Below, in pieces: positions 36,139-48,699 of a stretch of 64,000 nucleotides of DNA; the stretch's first letter is position 1, and each line of letters opens with the position of its first letter. The notes beneath the pieces were generated by a model that had not been told where the DNA came from, ran no database searches, and saw only the letters and a list, made by a program, of their open reading frames with translations. Source of the DNA: Nageia nagi (taxonomy: Eukaryota; Pinophyta); contig JBITNC010000001.1 of assembly GCA_050084985.1 (NCBI GenBank), positions 62,186,001 through 62,250,000 of the forward strand, in the 5' to 3' direction. The translations under genes and the position numbers were made by a program.

Positions 36139-37937
36139 TTATATAAATTAATAAGTCATGGATTCTCTTCTGACAAGATTTTGATCCTACTATAGGTAAT
36201 AGGTTTATATTGAAATATTAATTTACAATGCCAAAGATTCCAATAGAGAGTAAGCAGGTGAATCCCTACCCACCCAAAATTAGAAAATTGGATCATATGG
36301 ATAAAAAATGAACCATAATTAGTACAAAATAAAGCTTATGATGAGATCTACAACTTATTCAATCTTATTATTTTCCCTCATTAGTAAACTATAGAGTATT
36401 TCCATAATTAGGTAGTAGATGGAATTTTTGATTAAATCCCAAACTAAGAAAAATCTTCCCAAATAGAGCTAGACTCTTCTGAAATGAATATGATGGCTTG
36501 GGGTCAAATAAAAACTATCTTAGGTGAAAATTAAAGGAAACACCTTTTCTTCCCAAAAATGGCACAATCTTTCCTAGGAGATTCCCAACACTCAGGCCTT
36601 CACAATACTTAAGAATTGGGAGCATAGTTTCAAATTGCTTAGGATGTTCAAAATAGAGTTATCCATACAAAAGTTATAGTTCATCATAGACCTATTAGAA
36701 ACCTTGGGAGAAGGGAATGAGAATCATACTCAAATAGAAGGAATAATAAGAAAATGTTATAATCTTTTCATTTAGCATGATATCTTCCCACTATTTTAGT
36801 ATCTAAACACTTTAAAAGTATTTATAATTGACTAAGCTCTATTTCCATAGTCAAATAAAATTATATGAATATGAATAAAGAAGTACAATGCCATTCACAT
36901 GTATTAAGTATTGGAATTCAAAATAATACATAATGTGATAAATATTTATAACATAAATCAAGAAATATAACTTAATTTTAGCAATTAAATGTTAAAATTA
37001 TAAAGTTGCATGATTTTAAAATTGGAAAGAATGAAGTGGGATAGTGAGGATCCTTTATGCATGGGACTCAAGACCAAGTTGTAAGGTAGGCAAGATGTAT
37101 TTTTCCATAATACCTCCATGGAATTTATAGCAAAGGTTGGGAATAATAATTCCAATGAAAATAATTATTTCCCACATCATCCCTTTTTATTTTATGGGGG
37201 ACAAGGTGATTCATTTTTATGGTAAATTTTTCTTAATGTTTGTTTTGATACCAAAGGGTTATAATAGTGCTCTATTATTTAGTCACACCTCATATAAGGC
37301 TCCAAAATATTTTGGAGAAGGTAATATATAGACTTTAGGTTGGCCAATTATTTTTGACCAACTTACCTTAAATATTAATATTTTCAACTACTTCAATAAA
37401 TTATTGAAGGTGAAATAAAAATACTATGGTATAAAAATAAATCAAGGTATATAGAAAATTTTATTGTATTTTCCTTTTCAAATAATTAATTCATAATGAT
37501 AAAAAAAATTTACTAAAATATTTTTGCATATAATATTACCTATGAAGATTGCCCATCTCACAAGGTAAATTTATCAGTACACACATAATGTCATAAGGGT
37601 CATACATCATGCACACAAAACATCATGAAATGCATCTACATGATTTATGGTATCCCCTATGGGTTGTCAATAATTCAATTACCAATCATCTCCTAACTCT
37701 TGCTTATTTTTTCCCATGACCAACTCATGTTTGGTTCACTTAGCTCTCTAATCTAACTTACCTACTGAGTCAACCTATAATTTGTATCAAATGCAACTAG
37801 GAATCCAACATCAAACTAATAAAAATATAATACATAACCATGTAAAATTTATCTCATCAAATAATTATTTTAAATTGATTTCAAATTATTTGAATTAATC
37901 AAGGTCACATCAAGTGTGAAATGGGCACATCATTACA
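36139..37937 (-). other. Possible 3' LTR (U3 part) of Ty3 relic G
   Basis: On the minus strand a purine tract TTTTAAGGGAGGTAG is followed at 37937 by TGTAATGATGTGCCC, the usual polypurine tract and LTR start after Ty3 pol. From there to the repeat unit at 36138 I see no coding sense. No second copy exists in the window, so the LTR end is unknown; it may continue into the repeat unit. Confidence 0.45.
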
Positions 37938-38039
37938 TACTACCTCCCTTAAAATGAACATAGTCCTTTGTGTTCTCAAATAATACAAATAATATAGAAC
38001 ATTAAGGGTTACATATTCATTAAAATAAATATGAAAAAT

Positions 38040-39150
38040 TTCTTTTCATAATAGATGTATCATCTTAAGTGGAAGAAGACTCAAAAAAATTATCATATTT
38101 CACTAAACATTCATTTATCTCCCCACTCCTCAACTTTCTAGTCCCAAAAGCTAGGTTTTTGATGGGGAGAACATCAACAACTTTAGGGTCCAACATCTAT
38201 AAGTCAAAAAAATATAAAATATGATAAGGATTAGAAACATATTTTCTTAGTAAGGATAGATGAAAGAAATTATGCATTTTTGAAAAACTTGGTGTTAGAG
38301 CAAGTTTATAAGCAACTAGACTCTTTTTCTTAATTATCTTAAATAGACCAATATACTAGGGATCAAATTTTATAGACTTTATGGCACTTTTCATGGGTTG
38401 AACTCATAGAAATACTTTATCATCTATAATAAGTTCTTGAGGATATCTTTTGATATTTACATAATTATATTGATGATCAACAACTTCTTTGAGCTTCTAT
38501 AGTATTGACTTGAGTTGCTCCTCCATTTTCTTTAACATATTAGATTGGATCCTCACATGATACTCTTGATTTTCCCAAGATAAATGAGTTTGCATCTCCT
38601 TTGATATAGAGTTTCAAATGGTACCATTCATAAATATGAATGATACTTATTATTATAGGCAAATTCGACTAAATATAGGTAATCCTCCTATTTAGTCATT
38701 TGTTCCATGCAATATATCCTAAGCATGTATTTAAGAACTCTATTTACACATCAAGTTTATCCATCTATCTCAATATGCTAATTTGAACTCATATTAAATT
38801 TAATACCTAGTGCTTTATGCAATGATTTTCAAAAGATAGAGGTGAACTTAGAATCTCTATCTGAGATGATCACCTCTAAAAATTCATGCAATCTAAAAAT
38901 GTGATGTGCAAAATTATTTACTATGGTAAGGAATCATTGATGGTATTGCTAGGTATAAAATGTGCCACCTTGGTTAACCTTTCAATTACTACAAAAATTT
39001 AATCATGATGAAACTTGGTTTTTGGTAAACCAACAATAAAGTCCATTGATATAACTTTCCAGTTTTGTGTAGGAACATCATGTGGATACAAATATCATCC
39101 TAGATGTTGATGCTTTGCCTTCACTTTCTAATATTTAAGATATGTAACAA
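38040..39150 (-). pseudogene. Integrase of Ty3 relic G
   Basis: The minus strand reads TQNWKVISMDFIVGLPKTK (first catalytic Asp), FVVIERLTKVAHFIPSNTI, then after a frame change ISDRDSKFTSIF (second Asp) and LHKALGIKFNMSSN. The third motif, normally D-G-Q-T-E-R-V-N, is broken around G*T*CVNRVLKYMLR, so the Glu is lost. The C-terminal domain reads SLVAYKLALTPSFSKMHNFF and LSLLRKYVSNPYHI. A chromodomain could not be recognised after it. Confidence 0.85.
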
Positions 39151-40806
39151 CAAACTCTACTATGTCTCTTTCCATTACATCCTAATAAAAATTCTTTTTC
39201 AAGTCTTCCCTCATTACATATGGAGGTCTATGGGCTTCTTGCATAATCAAATTTATTAAGTCACCTATTATAGGAAAGACCAATCAATCCTTTAAATAAA
39301 GGAATCCAATTTTTTCAACAAAATAATGAGAACATGAGGTACATTTATTTATCAATTATCTAATAGATTCATAATAAGGATCATCTTAATGAAGTTCCTT
39401 AACTTTATCAAACAAGTCAAACTGAATCCTAGTTATAGTTGTGATATGTCATTGATGACTTAGAACATCCACCACCTTATTTTTATTTCCTTCAATGTAT
39501 TCAATCTTAAAATCATTCTCAACTAGGAATTCCATCCATAACCTTTGCCTTGAATTTAAATATGGTTGAGTGAATAAATATTTCAAACATTAGTGATCAA
39601 TTTTCAATTTGAAAGGTTTTCCCAAAAAGATAGTACCTCCACATTTTCAAAGCTGCCAACTCAAGATCATTAGTTAATTAAGATCATTAGTTAATTAATT
39701 TATCTCATGAGTTCTTAATTTTCTTGATTCATATACCATTTGATTCCCATTTTGCGATAAAACACTACCCAAACCTTGTACTGAAGCATCAATATATACT
39801 AAAAAAGTAGCATGAGGATTTAGAATAGTTAGTACAGGTGCAATAGTGAGCTTTCATTTTAGGATAACAAAATAATTTTTAGAATTTTATGTCCATTTAA
39901 AGGATTTATTATTATTTTTTAAATATTGGTTATGGAGTTGGATATATTTGAAAAGTACTTGAAAACTATTTGATATTATCCTACCAAATCCATAAAACAT
40001 ATCACTTCTATCATATTTGTTGGCATAGGCTTACTCATTATTTCTTCAACTTTCTTTGGATCAACTGAGATACCATTTGTAGAGATAATATGTCCTAAAG
40101 ATTGAATTTTTAAGACATAAAACTCACACTTTTATAATTTTACATAAATTTGGTATTTTCTTAAACCCTTTAGGACTAAAATCAAATAATGATTACATTA
40201 TTTTTCATTTCTTGAGTATATGAGAATATCATCGAGAAATACCAATACGAATTTATCATGATACTCTACATACACATTATTCATTAAATTAAAGAAGGAT
40301 ATAGGGACATTGGTTAACTTGAAGGGTAATACCACATAATCATAATGCCCATATCTTATTTTAAAAGGTGTTTTATGAGTATATGAACTCTGGATCCTCA
40401 ATTGATGATATCCATATCTCAAATTTATCTTAGAGAAGATAGTGGCATCCTTAAGTTGACCAAATAAATCATTTATTATAAGTAAGGGTTATATATTCTT
40501 GTGGTAAATTTATTCAACATTTTGTAGTTGATACAAAGCCTTAGTATACCATCCTTCTTCTTTACAAATAGTATTATAGCACCCCATGAAGATACACTAG
40601 GTTTTATTATACACTTTCCTAGAATATCCTACAATTGCACCCTTAGTTCTTACATTTCAATAGTATTCATTATATAGAGGGACATAAAAATTTGTTTAGC
40701 TCTAGGTATAAAATCTATAGAGAAATCAAATTCTCATCTTGGAGGAAAACTAGGTAGATCTTTAGGAAATATATACCTATATTCCTTAGTAAAGGATACT
40801 TATTTA
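39151..40806 (-). pseudogene. Reverse transcriptase and RNase H of Ty3 relic G
   Basis: From the right: [55 protein letters not shown], then after a small shift DATIFSKINLRYGYHQLRI (the first catalytic Asp of D-L-R is Asn) and FVLVFLDDILIYSRNEK with L-D-D intact. RNase H follows with CEFYVLKIQSLGHI (about 40100) and LFTQPYLNSRQRLWMEFL, VVDVLSHQ near 39480. The style is that of the chromovirus-like Ty3 branch. Gag and protease are missing: pol begins immediately at the edge of the right repeat unit. Confidence 0.87.
39665..39699. repeat. Short tandem duplication, about 18-bp unit
   Basis: Two copies of aagatcattagttaatt stand side by side within the RNase H relic, a recent small duplication. 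Confidence 0.85.
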
Positions 40807-40807
40807 G

Positions 40808-43010
40808 ACCTTTTTTATTTAATATTCAACACCTGAATGATTTAGGAATGGAAAAATTCAATCCACATGAGCATGTAAATTTTGTTAGCTAGTCAACATC
40901 CATATGGAAAGATTGGCCAAATCTAGATTAACCAATGTTGGAAAAAACTTTTTGGTGTTCACTTCACAATGCTCATCTTGTTTGAAGATGCCATACAGTG
41001 ACCCATCATTTCTATCCATAAACTATGATACGAACAATCTAGTCATGGTGTTGTGATTTTCTACTTAGGAACCATATGACCCAAGAGAATGCTTATTTAA
41101 AAGGTTAACCATATTCACCTGTTGAATACCCCTTCATATCATAGGTGCAAATATATTATCATAAATTAATATTCCATATGAAATGGGTATAGCATCATTG
41201 CCTTATGGAATATTCATCATACCCTTATGTGCTTCACCATAGGAAATATGAAAAGTTATATTTACCCAATAATTGTAGTTTTATCGATCGTTACCCCTAT
41301 CTAACAACCTATTAAGGGTATATAATACTAACCTACCCATATTTATTAACTAGGTCCACCATGTTTCTTAGAATCCTTGTACCCATATATTAGGGATCCA
41401 TGGATATTATGATAATAATATTCATGAGTGGCTTGTTTCATCTAATAATTTTATTAAATGAGTTATAAAGCAAAAACCACCCCATACTATCATTCCTAGA
41501 GATAATTGGTACTGAATGAGTCATTAGTTGTGTAGGGTTATCTACTTGTATGATAAAATCCATGAGGTTTATTACATTCTAATCCTCTCATTATGATCAA
41601 CCACATATCATTAAACATATATCCATAATCAAATGAGATATACAACCAAATAAATTAGTATATAACATCATAATTAATCATTTACAATAATCATCTCAAG
41701 TGTGCTTGGGAAGAAAACATGAAATGTAGCTTACTTAGGAAGATATCATAAAATATACACAACAATGTTTTATAAATCCCACATGCATGACAAAAAAAGG
41801 AGTAATATGTTATAAGCACAACTTTATTAAAGAGTAGTAATAAAACTCAAGAGTCATCTAAGAGAAAATACTCCTAGCAAGAGTGCAATAATAGAGTGAT
41901 GCTCACATAAGGAATACTTTAGGATAATTTTTCCTTATTGTTTAGTATAATCATAATAACATTTTATATATTTTTCTTTATCCATTAATAACCATCAACT
42001 TTCTGATGTTCATGGTGATCAATTAGTAACTCATAACAAGAATGCACACATAATTGACTTTGACTTTAGCTCAATCATCATTCATTAGTATGCTTTAGCT
42101 AACAATTACTATGATTGGTTAAGTTTTCTTATTTATACTAATAAAATAAGCTAAGTATTATATCTTGTTTTGGTTTATATTCCAAACATCACTTTCCAAG
42201 GCATTATAATTGCTAACTTTATTTTCAAACCTCTTTGAGTATATTAATTCCCTATACACACCTTTAACTTAAGTATAGATATTAGACTAACTTATTGTAA
42301 TATTTGATACTTATTAATATTTAATATTTTGAGAGGTTCATAAAATATTCCATATATTATTAGGAACTTAATATGTAAGTGTATTTATATACTTAATTTC
42401 TTGAATTACATTTCTCATATGGTCATACTTGGATCCATCAATATTAGCCTAGGATTAAGCATGCTCTACATAATCTAATATCCTCATTAAATTTAGACTA
42501 TGGATTAATAGTTCTGATTAATTATCTTATATTTTACCCTTTTTAAAATATACCTAATGTTCTCTCATCTCAATTAGGTCATTCATTATAATGAAATAAC
42601 TAATATCATAAATTGTCATATAATCTTTAAAAATCTAGTTTAAATGTTCATTATTCTTTTATAATCTAATCTTAATTAAATTATTATACCAATCATTTGA
42701 TATAGATCAAAAAATTTTAAAATAATTATATATTCCATTAATGAACATGGGACATATATAAGTACACTGTAAATGTAACAAGTCCTACTAAGATTTTGTA
42801 GCTAAGTGAAAAATTCTTATCTTTACATAAATGTAAAAAGTTGTACATCAAGTGATCTACTATAGAAGTAATACCCAAGAAGATATTGTAGGTATTGTAC
42901 AACACATTAATTTCCTAAAATATTGATGAGTATCAAACATAAGATATTTTCTAGGTATACAAAGTGTAATAACCCCCTATTCATTTACATCACTAAGCTT
43001 AATGAGTATT
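40808..43010 (-). repeat. 3.83-kb repeat unit, right copy, part 1
   Basis: Aligns with 31839-34070 (shared blocks: atgatttaggaatgg, ctttttggtgttcacttcac, gcaaaaaccaccccatacta). The left edge falls next to the RT of relic G within a few bases of the same terminus as in the left copy. It is cut at 43010 by element J. Confidence 0.85.
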
Positions 43011-43958
43011 CAAAGTGTTAGCACCGAAATTTAATTTTTCTAAAATTTGTAGAAACTCCTTTTTTTCCTTATTTAGGGATTATTTTTTATTTATTTTCAT
43101 ATTTCACATATGTCATGTGAGTGGTTTAACCAAAACCTATATATGTTTTCCCTTTACAAATTTAATCGTAATCAGTTTTTGTGAGAAAAATAGATGAGAA
43201 TCATATCTTATCGAGTTGGTAAAAGAAGAATTTTATGTGTTTTTGACTCCATGTTATGGATGATATATATTTTATACTTGATTTAAATTTATATCATTAT
43301 ACTTTAAGTGTTTGACTATCGTACAAAGTTTCCTAGATGAGCACACTTGATAAGGTCATCCTTGATTATCATCTTAGGAAATGTGTAAATCATAATTTCA
43401 TAAAAATGGGATTTAAATTTCACACTTTTTATTATGTCACATTAAATCAATATATATTATAAACCTTATAATTTCTATGGTTCATCAAATAGAGTTGTAG
43501 AACTTGAGATATTAAAGATTCAAGCTTAATTAAATTTAATGAATTTAATTAAATTTCTAATTTGCATGTCTTTGAGTGAGCATTTTGGCAATCAAGGATA
43601 ATAAAAAGGTATCATGCAACTACTTGTTGGAAAGGTATCAATCTTAAGGAACAAAAAAAAATATCAATTCAAAGAAAGGAGGTCATATGTGAAATTTATG
43701 CATGAAATGGCTAGTTGATCCTTGTTTATCAATTTAATCAATTTTTGGGAAAATCACGTTAAGAATAGGCTCAAAATTTAAATGCATTTTTCTCAATCAA
43801 CCAGCAATAAAAAGAGGCCATATGATCACTCATTTCAATTGAAACAAAATAAAGAACACTTTAGAATTTGTTTTATGAAATTTTGATTTTTTTAGAAGTA
43901 TTTTTTGCATTTGTTGCATCTAGTTGACCCTTAATGAAGTCATCAAGAATTTTGATAT

Positions 43959-44470
43959 GACTAACTAATTTCATGAAGCCCACTTTTTATTTTGTTGGAT
44001 AAAGTTGATCATTAACATTATCTTCAGTCATTTTGATTTGACTAACTAATTTCATATATTCCAATTTTAGTTGGTTGGATTGATTTTATCATTAATGAAG
44101 AATATCATTAGTCATTTCTATTCGACTAACTAATTTGATGAAGTTCACTTTTCATTTGGTTGGATGGAATTGAATGAAAAAATAATTTTAGTTGGTTATA
44201 TAAAGTTGGTTGTTAATAAAAATTATCATCAGTTATTTCTATCTAACTAACCAATTTCATGTAGTCCACTTTTTAGTTGGTCAAATTGATTTAAATGATA
44301 AAATAATTTTAGTTGCTTAGATCGACTTGATTGATAATAAAAATTTATCAAAGTCACTTAAATTAAACTAAATAAATTTATGAAATTCATTTTTTATTTA
44401 TTTGAATCAATTTAAATGAAAATAGAATTTTAGTTGGTTGGATCAAGTTGGTTGATAAAAACATTTTAGT
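43959..44470 (+). repeat. Tandem array within the LTR of element J
   Basis: The core gactaactaatttcatgaag recurs at about 43959, 44040, 44124, 44244 and 44366, giving periods of 81, 84, 120 and 122 bases. The longer units contain an extra aattttagttggttggat block. Copies are strongly diverged. Confidence 0.8.
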
Positions 44471-44654
44471 TGATCAGATTGAGTTGACTATTAACAAAAT
44501 TTATACCATCACATGTCTCTCTATATTTACAATGTGTATCCATATGTACCCTAATATATATATAAATAAGAGGTGACCCATAAATAGTTTGTAAGTATTC
44601 CATATCAAATATGATGATAATAAGAATTTGGTGTTATTAAGTTTTGAAACAAAG

Positions 44655-44740
44655 TGCTACTGTTAGTTGGTTGGGTCAAGTTCATCAATAACAAATTTTT
44701 AGTTAGTTGGGTCAAGTTCACCAATAATAAATTTTCATGT
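44655..44740 (+). repeat. Tandem duplication, about 36-bp unit
   Basis: Two to three copies of agttggttgggtcaagttca with the following caataayaaatttt stand in a row; the core resembles parts of the preceding array. Confidence 0.8.
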
Positions 44741-45739
44741 AGTCATATCAAAGATGATTATGATAATAAAAAATAAAATAAATCATCAATCATATTTATA
44801 TGACCTCAAGAAATTTTGATAGAGCCCTAGAAGGATGATACTTCAAACAATGATAAATTTTGCATCTAAACTCTATTTCTCTTTCCATTAGAACTATTGG
44901 AAAGGAAAAAATAAGAGATATAAATTAAAATCATAAGATATAATAATTTTAGCTTAAAATACATAAGAAAATTCAAAAACAAAAATAAGGTACCTTGAAA
45001 TAGGCTAGTCCAAGAAGGCTATCTTCAAATAGCCATATCTTGCAAACTAGGATTTTGTTTCTTTCACTATTTGAACTATTAAAAGGGTATGAAGAGATAT
45101 TTTATTTGATGAAGTAAAATTTATAATTGGAGGGATTTTTTAATCAAAAATATTTATACACTTCACCTATGGAAGGATTCCATCTTGGAAAGGGGAGTGT
45201 TATTATGATTTCATTTTCCTTTAAAAGTCTCCATATACTTTTTAATACTTGTTTTATATATGCAAAATAGAAATATATGTAATAAATATGAAGATTAAGA
45301 TGCTTGAAATCTATAGAAAATACCAATAAAGGAGAAAATATGGATGCAATATTTCAATTAGAGATGAATGCCAAGGAAGAGTTGAGCAATTTCATCCAAG
45401 TCAAAACATGTGAGGACCTCGAATTAGATTCAAATTTTAGTGAAAACAAATGGAAGAAAATTATTCAGAAAGTAAACATGATGCATGGCAATATTTTAGA
45501 ATTTTTCAAGTTATTTATAGGAAAATTTATTATTTTTTTATATGCTAGATGATTTGGATTTGATTGTAATTTTAGTTTTATTATCATAGATATTAGATCA
45601 AGTTTGGAGTGACACTTGGTAATAAAATTCCAAGGGTAATAGGTAGTTGAAATATTATGAAATTTAAGTGTAAATATAAATGAATGATCATATCATAACC
45701 TACAAATAGCTCTATAAATTATGAGATACTATTTTTTTA

Positions 45740-45762
45740 GCTCTCTCTCTCTCTCTCTATTG
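45740..45762. repeat. (CT)n microsatellite
   Basis: A run of about nine CT units (agctctctctctctctctct) in the LTR of element J. Confidence 0.95.
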
Positions 45763-46284
45763 AGAAACTAATGTATTTCTAAAGATTGAAGTTTAATAAG
45801 AATACTTGATTTCTCTTATGATATCATTGTAATGATATTACTATTATATGAATGCTTTGTTTACTAATTTATTAGTAAACTAGTATTGCATGTAACCATA
45901 GTATCCTTGTATGAATTTTGCAAGTAATGTAGCAATATTTGTAATTGATAGTAGAGATTAATACTAGTGAATCAATATTGCTTTTGACTATTAGATTGAT
46001 AGAATGGATACTATCTTTCTAAATTTAATCCATTTTCTATGGACATTCTTTATTATCTTAACTTTGAGTAAGAGTTGAAGCTAAAGTTATTCTAAACAAT
46101 TCCTCTTACCAGTTTATTAGTAAAAGGGGACATTTTACAATTAAGAACTACTGTAAGAATTCATTAGTTTCAATACAAATGAAGAAGAAGATAGAATATT
46201 GGTGAGGACTCCCTTTTTAAAAAGGAGGATTGAATAATACTTTCTTTCCATTTTCCTTTTGCAAGAAAAAGTGGTTAATAGAAT

Positions 46285-46302
46285 TGGCAACTTTGTTGGG
46301 GA
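46285..46302 (+). other. Primer-binding site of element J
   Basis: TGGCAACTTTGTTGGGGA starts four bases after the LTR end. It equals TGGCGACTCTGCTGGGGA, a form I know from other plant Ty3 elements, after one G-to-A and two C-to-T changes. Confidence 0.75.
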
Positions 46303-46601
46303 AACGAGTCTTATGCTTTGAAACTTCTAGGTAAGAGAAGTTAGCCTAGTGAATCCAAGTTAGTTACTTGGGAAGAAGATTTTCTAAGTGTAATGCAAAC
46401 TATAAGTTACTCTTTTTTTTTCAAAAATATTACTTAGGATTAATAAAAAATAAATAAAAAATAAGAACTTACTCTTTTATTTTAAAAGAAAAAATTAAGA
46501 TAGGAATTGTTTCTAGAAAAAAAATCTATTTCTTCTATGTGCAGAGAGTTCATAAACCTTACTAATGAATTTATGAAGAAAGAGTATTCCTTACACTAGT
46601 C

Positions 46602-46985
46602 ATGGAAGATAGTGAAGATGATCAATATGACCAACATGAGGATATTCCTCAACCTTGGAGGTCTAATTCAAGTCCTTTGAATCTTACAAGAGACAAACAT
46701 CAACTATGAAAATATATCAAAGATCTACCTATTCTTTTAGGAGATTTCTCAATAATTCTGGTGGAAGAATATCTAGAGGACTTAAATACTTTCTATGGCA
46801 TAATGGGGGTGGAACATGAATATGTAGAAATTTACTTTTATGTCCAATTCTTCTCCAAAGGATCTTTGTAATGGTATAATTTGTTACCTCGAGGATATAT
46901 TCAAAGTTGGGATACTTTATCCAAATCATTCTTGGGTAGATTAAAGATCAAGGTAGTTGGAATAAAACTAATTAATGAATTATTT
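46602..46985 (+). pseudogene. gag N-terminal part of element J
   Basis: An ATG at 46602 opens MEDSEDDQYDQHEDIPQPW and, past two TGA/TAA-type stops, EEYLEDLNTFYGIMGVEHEY, VQFFSKGSL*WYNLLPRGYI and SWDTLSKSFLGRLKIKV. The S-L-x-W-Y-x-x-L-P pattern is the Ty3 gag capsid core. It breaks off near 46985 where a piece of the 3' LTR begins. Confidence 0.8.
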
Positions 46986-47092
46986 CTTATCAATAAAAAA
47001 ATCAAATCCTAGTGAGGATCCCCTCATTACAAAGGATGATTTCATAATCCCTTATTGTACCCTTTTTCTTCTACAAGAAAAAGTGGTTAACA
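46986..47092 (+). repeat. 3' LTR remnant of element J
   Basis: About 100 bases aligning with the last hundred of the 5' LTR (gtgagga...ccc, caagaaaaagtggttaaca). The rest was lost in the internal deletion. Confidence 0.75.
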
Positions 47093-47097
47093 TAAAA

Positions 47098-47516
47098 AAT
47101 TATTCAAGAACATCTTTGTTGTTTTGATGGGTCTTCATAATCTTTCCATCTCCTTCATCCAAGCATCCTTTCAAGTGAACCAATACTTATAGGTTTGGGT
47201 ATGAATATTGGGTTAAGAGTATATTGAAGTTCATGATAACTCTTTCATTTAAATGATATGCATCCTAACCTAGATGCTTATTTATTTAAACCAACCCATT
47301 ATAATATCCAACTTATCAAACAATCTAATCCATGAATTACAAAACATTTTACTCAATGCTCCATCCTTGATCTTGAGAGGTTCAAAGTCTCACTTAAGAA
47401 CTACCTCTCTTTCTTTATCATAAAGGAATTCACAAAAATCATAAGTACTTATACCATTCAAATTCATAGAGTTCTTAACAACATTTCACCACTTATATGA
47501 AATCCATCATAGTACT
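47098..47516 (-). repeat. 3.83-kb repeat unit, right copy, part 2
   Basis: Aligns with about 34071-34483 of the left copy (blocks: cttcataatctttccatctc, atgaattacaaaa, ttcataatctttcc). It is cut at 47516 by the next insertion, between agtact and aagttt. Confidence 0.85.
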
Positions 47517-48699
47517 TGTTGTGATAAAGATTAATACCACTTTGAATTATATATTTAAAATTGTATCACCAAGTGTTAACCCTCACTCATATCAATAGTT
47601 ATTTGATATTATATAGCTATAACCTCCTTTTTAGGTAGTTTAAATCATCGTACAATGTTACTAGACCCATTGATATATCAAATGGTCTGAGATTGTAATC
47701 CATTTTTAATATCTCCTATAAATCTTGTGTTAAAATTTGAGATCATCAATTTTTCCAACATGAGAAGTGAAATGTAAATTTTTGAGAGAAAATGACCTAA
47801 ATACCTCCTAATAATCATATACTAGAATGTAAAATGGTGCCTTGTATATTGAGCAATAAATTCTTAAGTATATGAAAAAAGTATGAAGAAATAAGGAAAC
47901 TAAATCCATTTTCGATCACTTAACGAACAAATCATGTGAGTTTAAGTACCAAATAATGTAATAATAAGCATGCAATTCTTATTTGATACTTATAATAACA
48001 AATTAAGCACAAGAAATATCATCTCACTTAAGCTTAAGATAACATAAATAGAGGAAGTATACTTAAAAATTATAATCAAAGTCTTACACCATTACATTAA
48101 ATAAAATGTTGCTACAATATCATAATTTATATTTGATTACAACCTCAATGTGATGAATCTCTAGAAAAGATACTTCTACCTAACCTATAATACTTTAGAG
48201 CTAGGTGCATTAATGAACATGGTAACAAATTTTCTTTTCTATCATATTTTATAAAAAAACATGTGATAATGAAGTTTTAAAAAGGATGGAACATATATAA
48301 AGAAAAGATAAAAATGCCAAGAAAGCCTAAGTACAACACCAAACATTTTACCTAGCTACCTTTGAAAATGGGCAAAAGATTTGGATCTTTGTTATCTCCT
48401 CCTTTTTATAGACATTTTTGAAACCTCCATGATATATAAAATATATTCTTAAAATATATTCTATCATGTTTACTTTAAAATTTTACCATTTTTCTTTGCT
48501 AATGAATGTATTGTAATATATAAACATCACAATGTGGCATGACATATTAATAAAAAGGTACCATCTATCTCTATAATTGCTTAAAACATAAAAATAGTTT
48601 TCTAAAACTCCTTCCTAATTTACCACAACATTTATAAAAGAGCAAAAAAAATAATGATCAAACTTCTCCATGTGTTATAGTAATGAATGGTATGCATTT

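Larger units (their letters stand above)
43016..46280 (+). repeat. 5' LTR of element J (3.26 kb)
   Basis: It starts TGTTAGCACC and ends gcaagaaaaagtggttaata, matched by caagaaaaagtggttaaca at the 3' end of the element. It is very long for an LTR and holds a tandem array (43959-44470), a 36-bp duplication (44655-44740) and a CT repeat. An 82-codon frame at 45304-45552 (NTNKGENMDAIFQLEMNAKE) has no known domain. Confidence 0.75.
43016..47092 (+). mobile_element. Ty3-type LTR element J inserted in the right repeat copy
   Basis: The element begins TGTTAGCACC, has a 3.26-kb 5' LTR, a primer site, a partial gag and the last hundred bases of its 3' LTR, ending GTGGTTAACA. It is flanked by CAAAG (43011-43015) and TAAAA (47093-47097), which match as a decayed 5-bp target duplication (one C-to-T, one G-to-A). 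The left repeat copy shows the uninterrupted target (near 34066). A deletion joining gag to the 3' LTR at about 46985 removed pol and most of the 3' LTR. Confidence 0.8.

Noticed and set aside
43959-44470. The tandem array in J as a centromeric satellite
   Set aside because: It is short, strongly diverged and lies wholly inside one LTR.
45304-45552. 82-codon frame in the LTR of element J
   Set aside because: No domain, no second LTR copy to compare and no upstream signal; kept only as a remark in the LTR entry.
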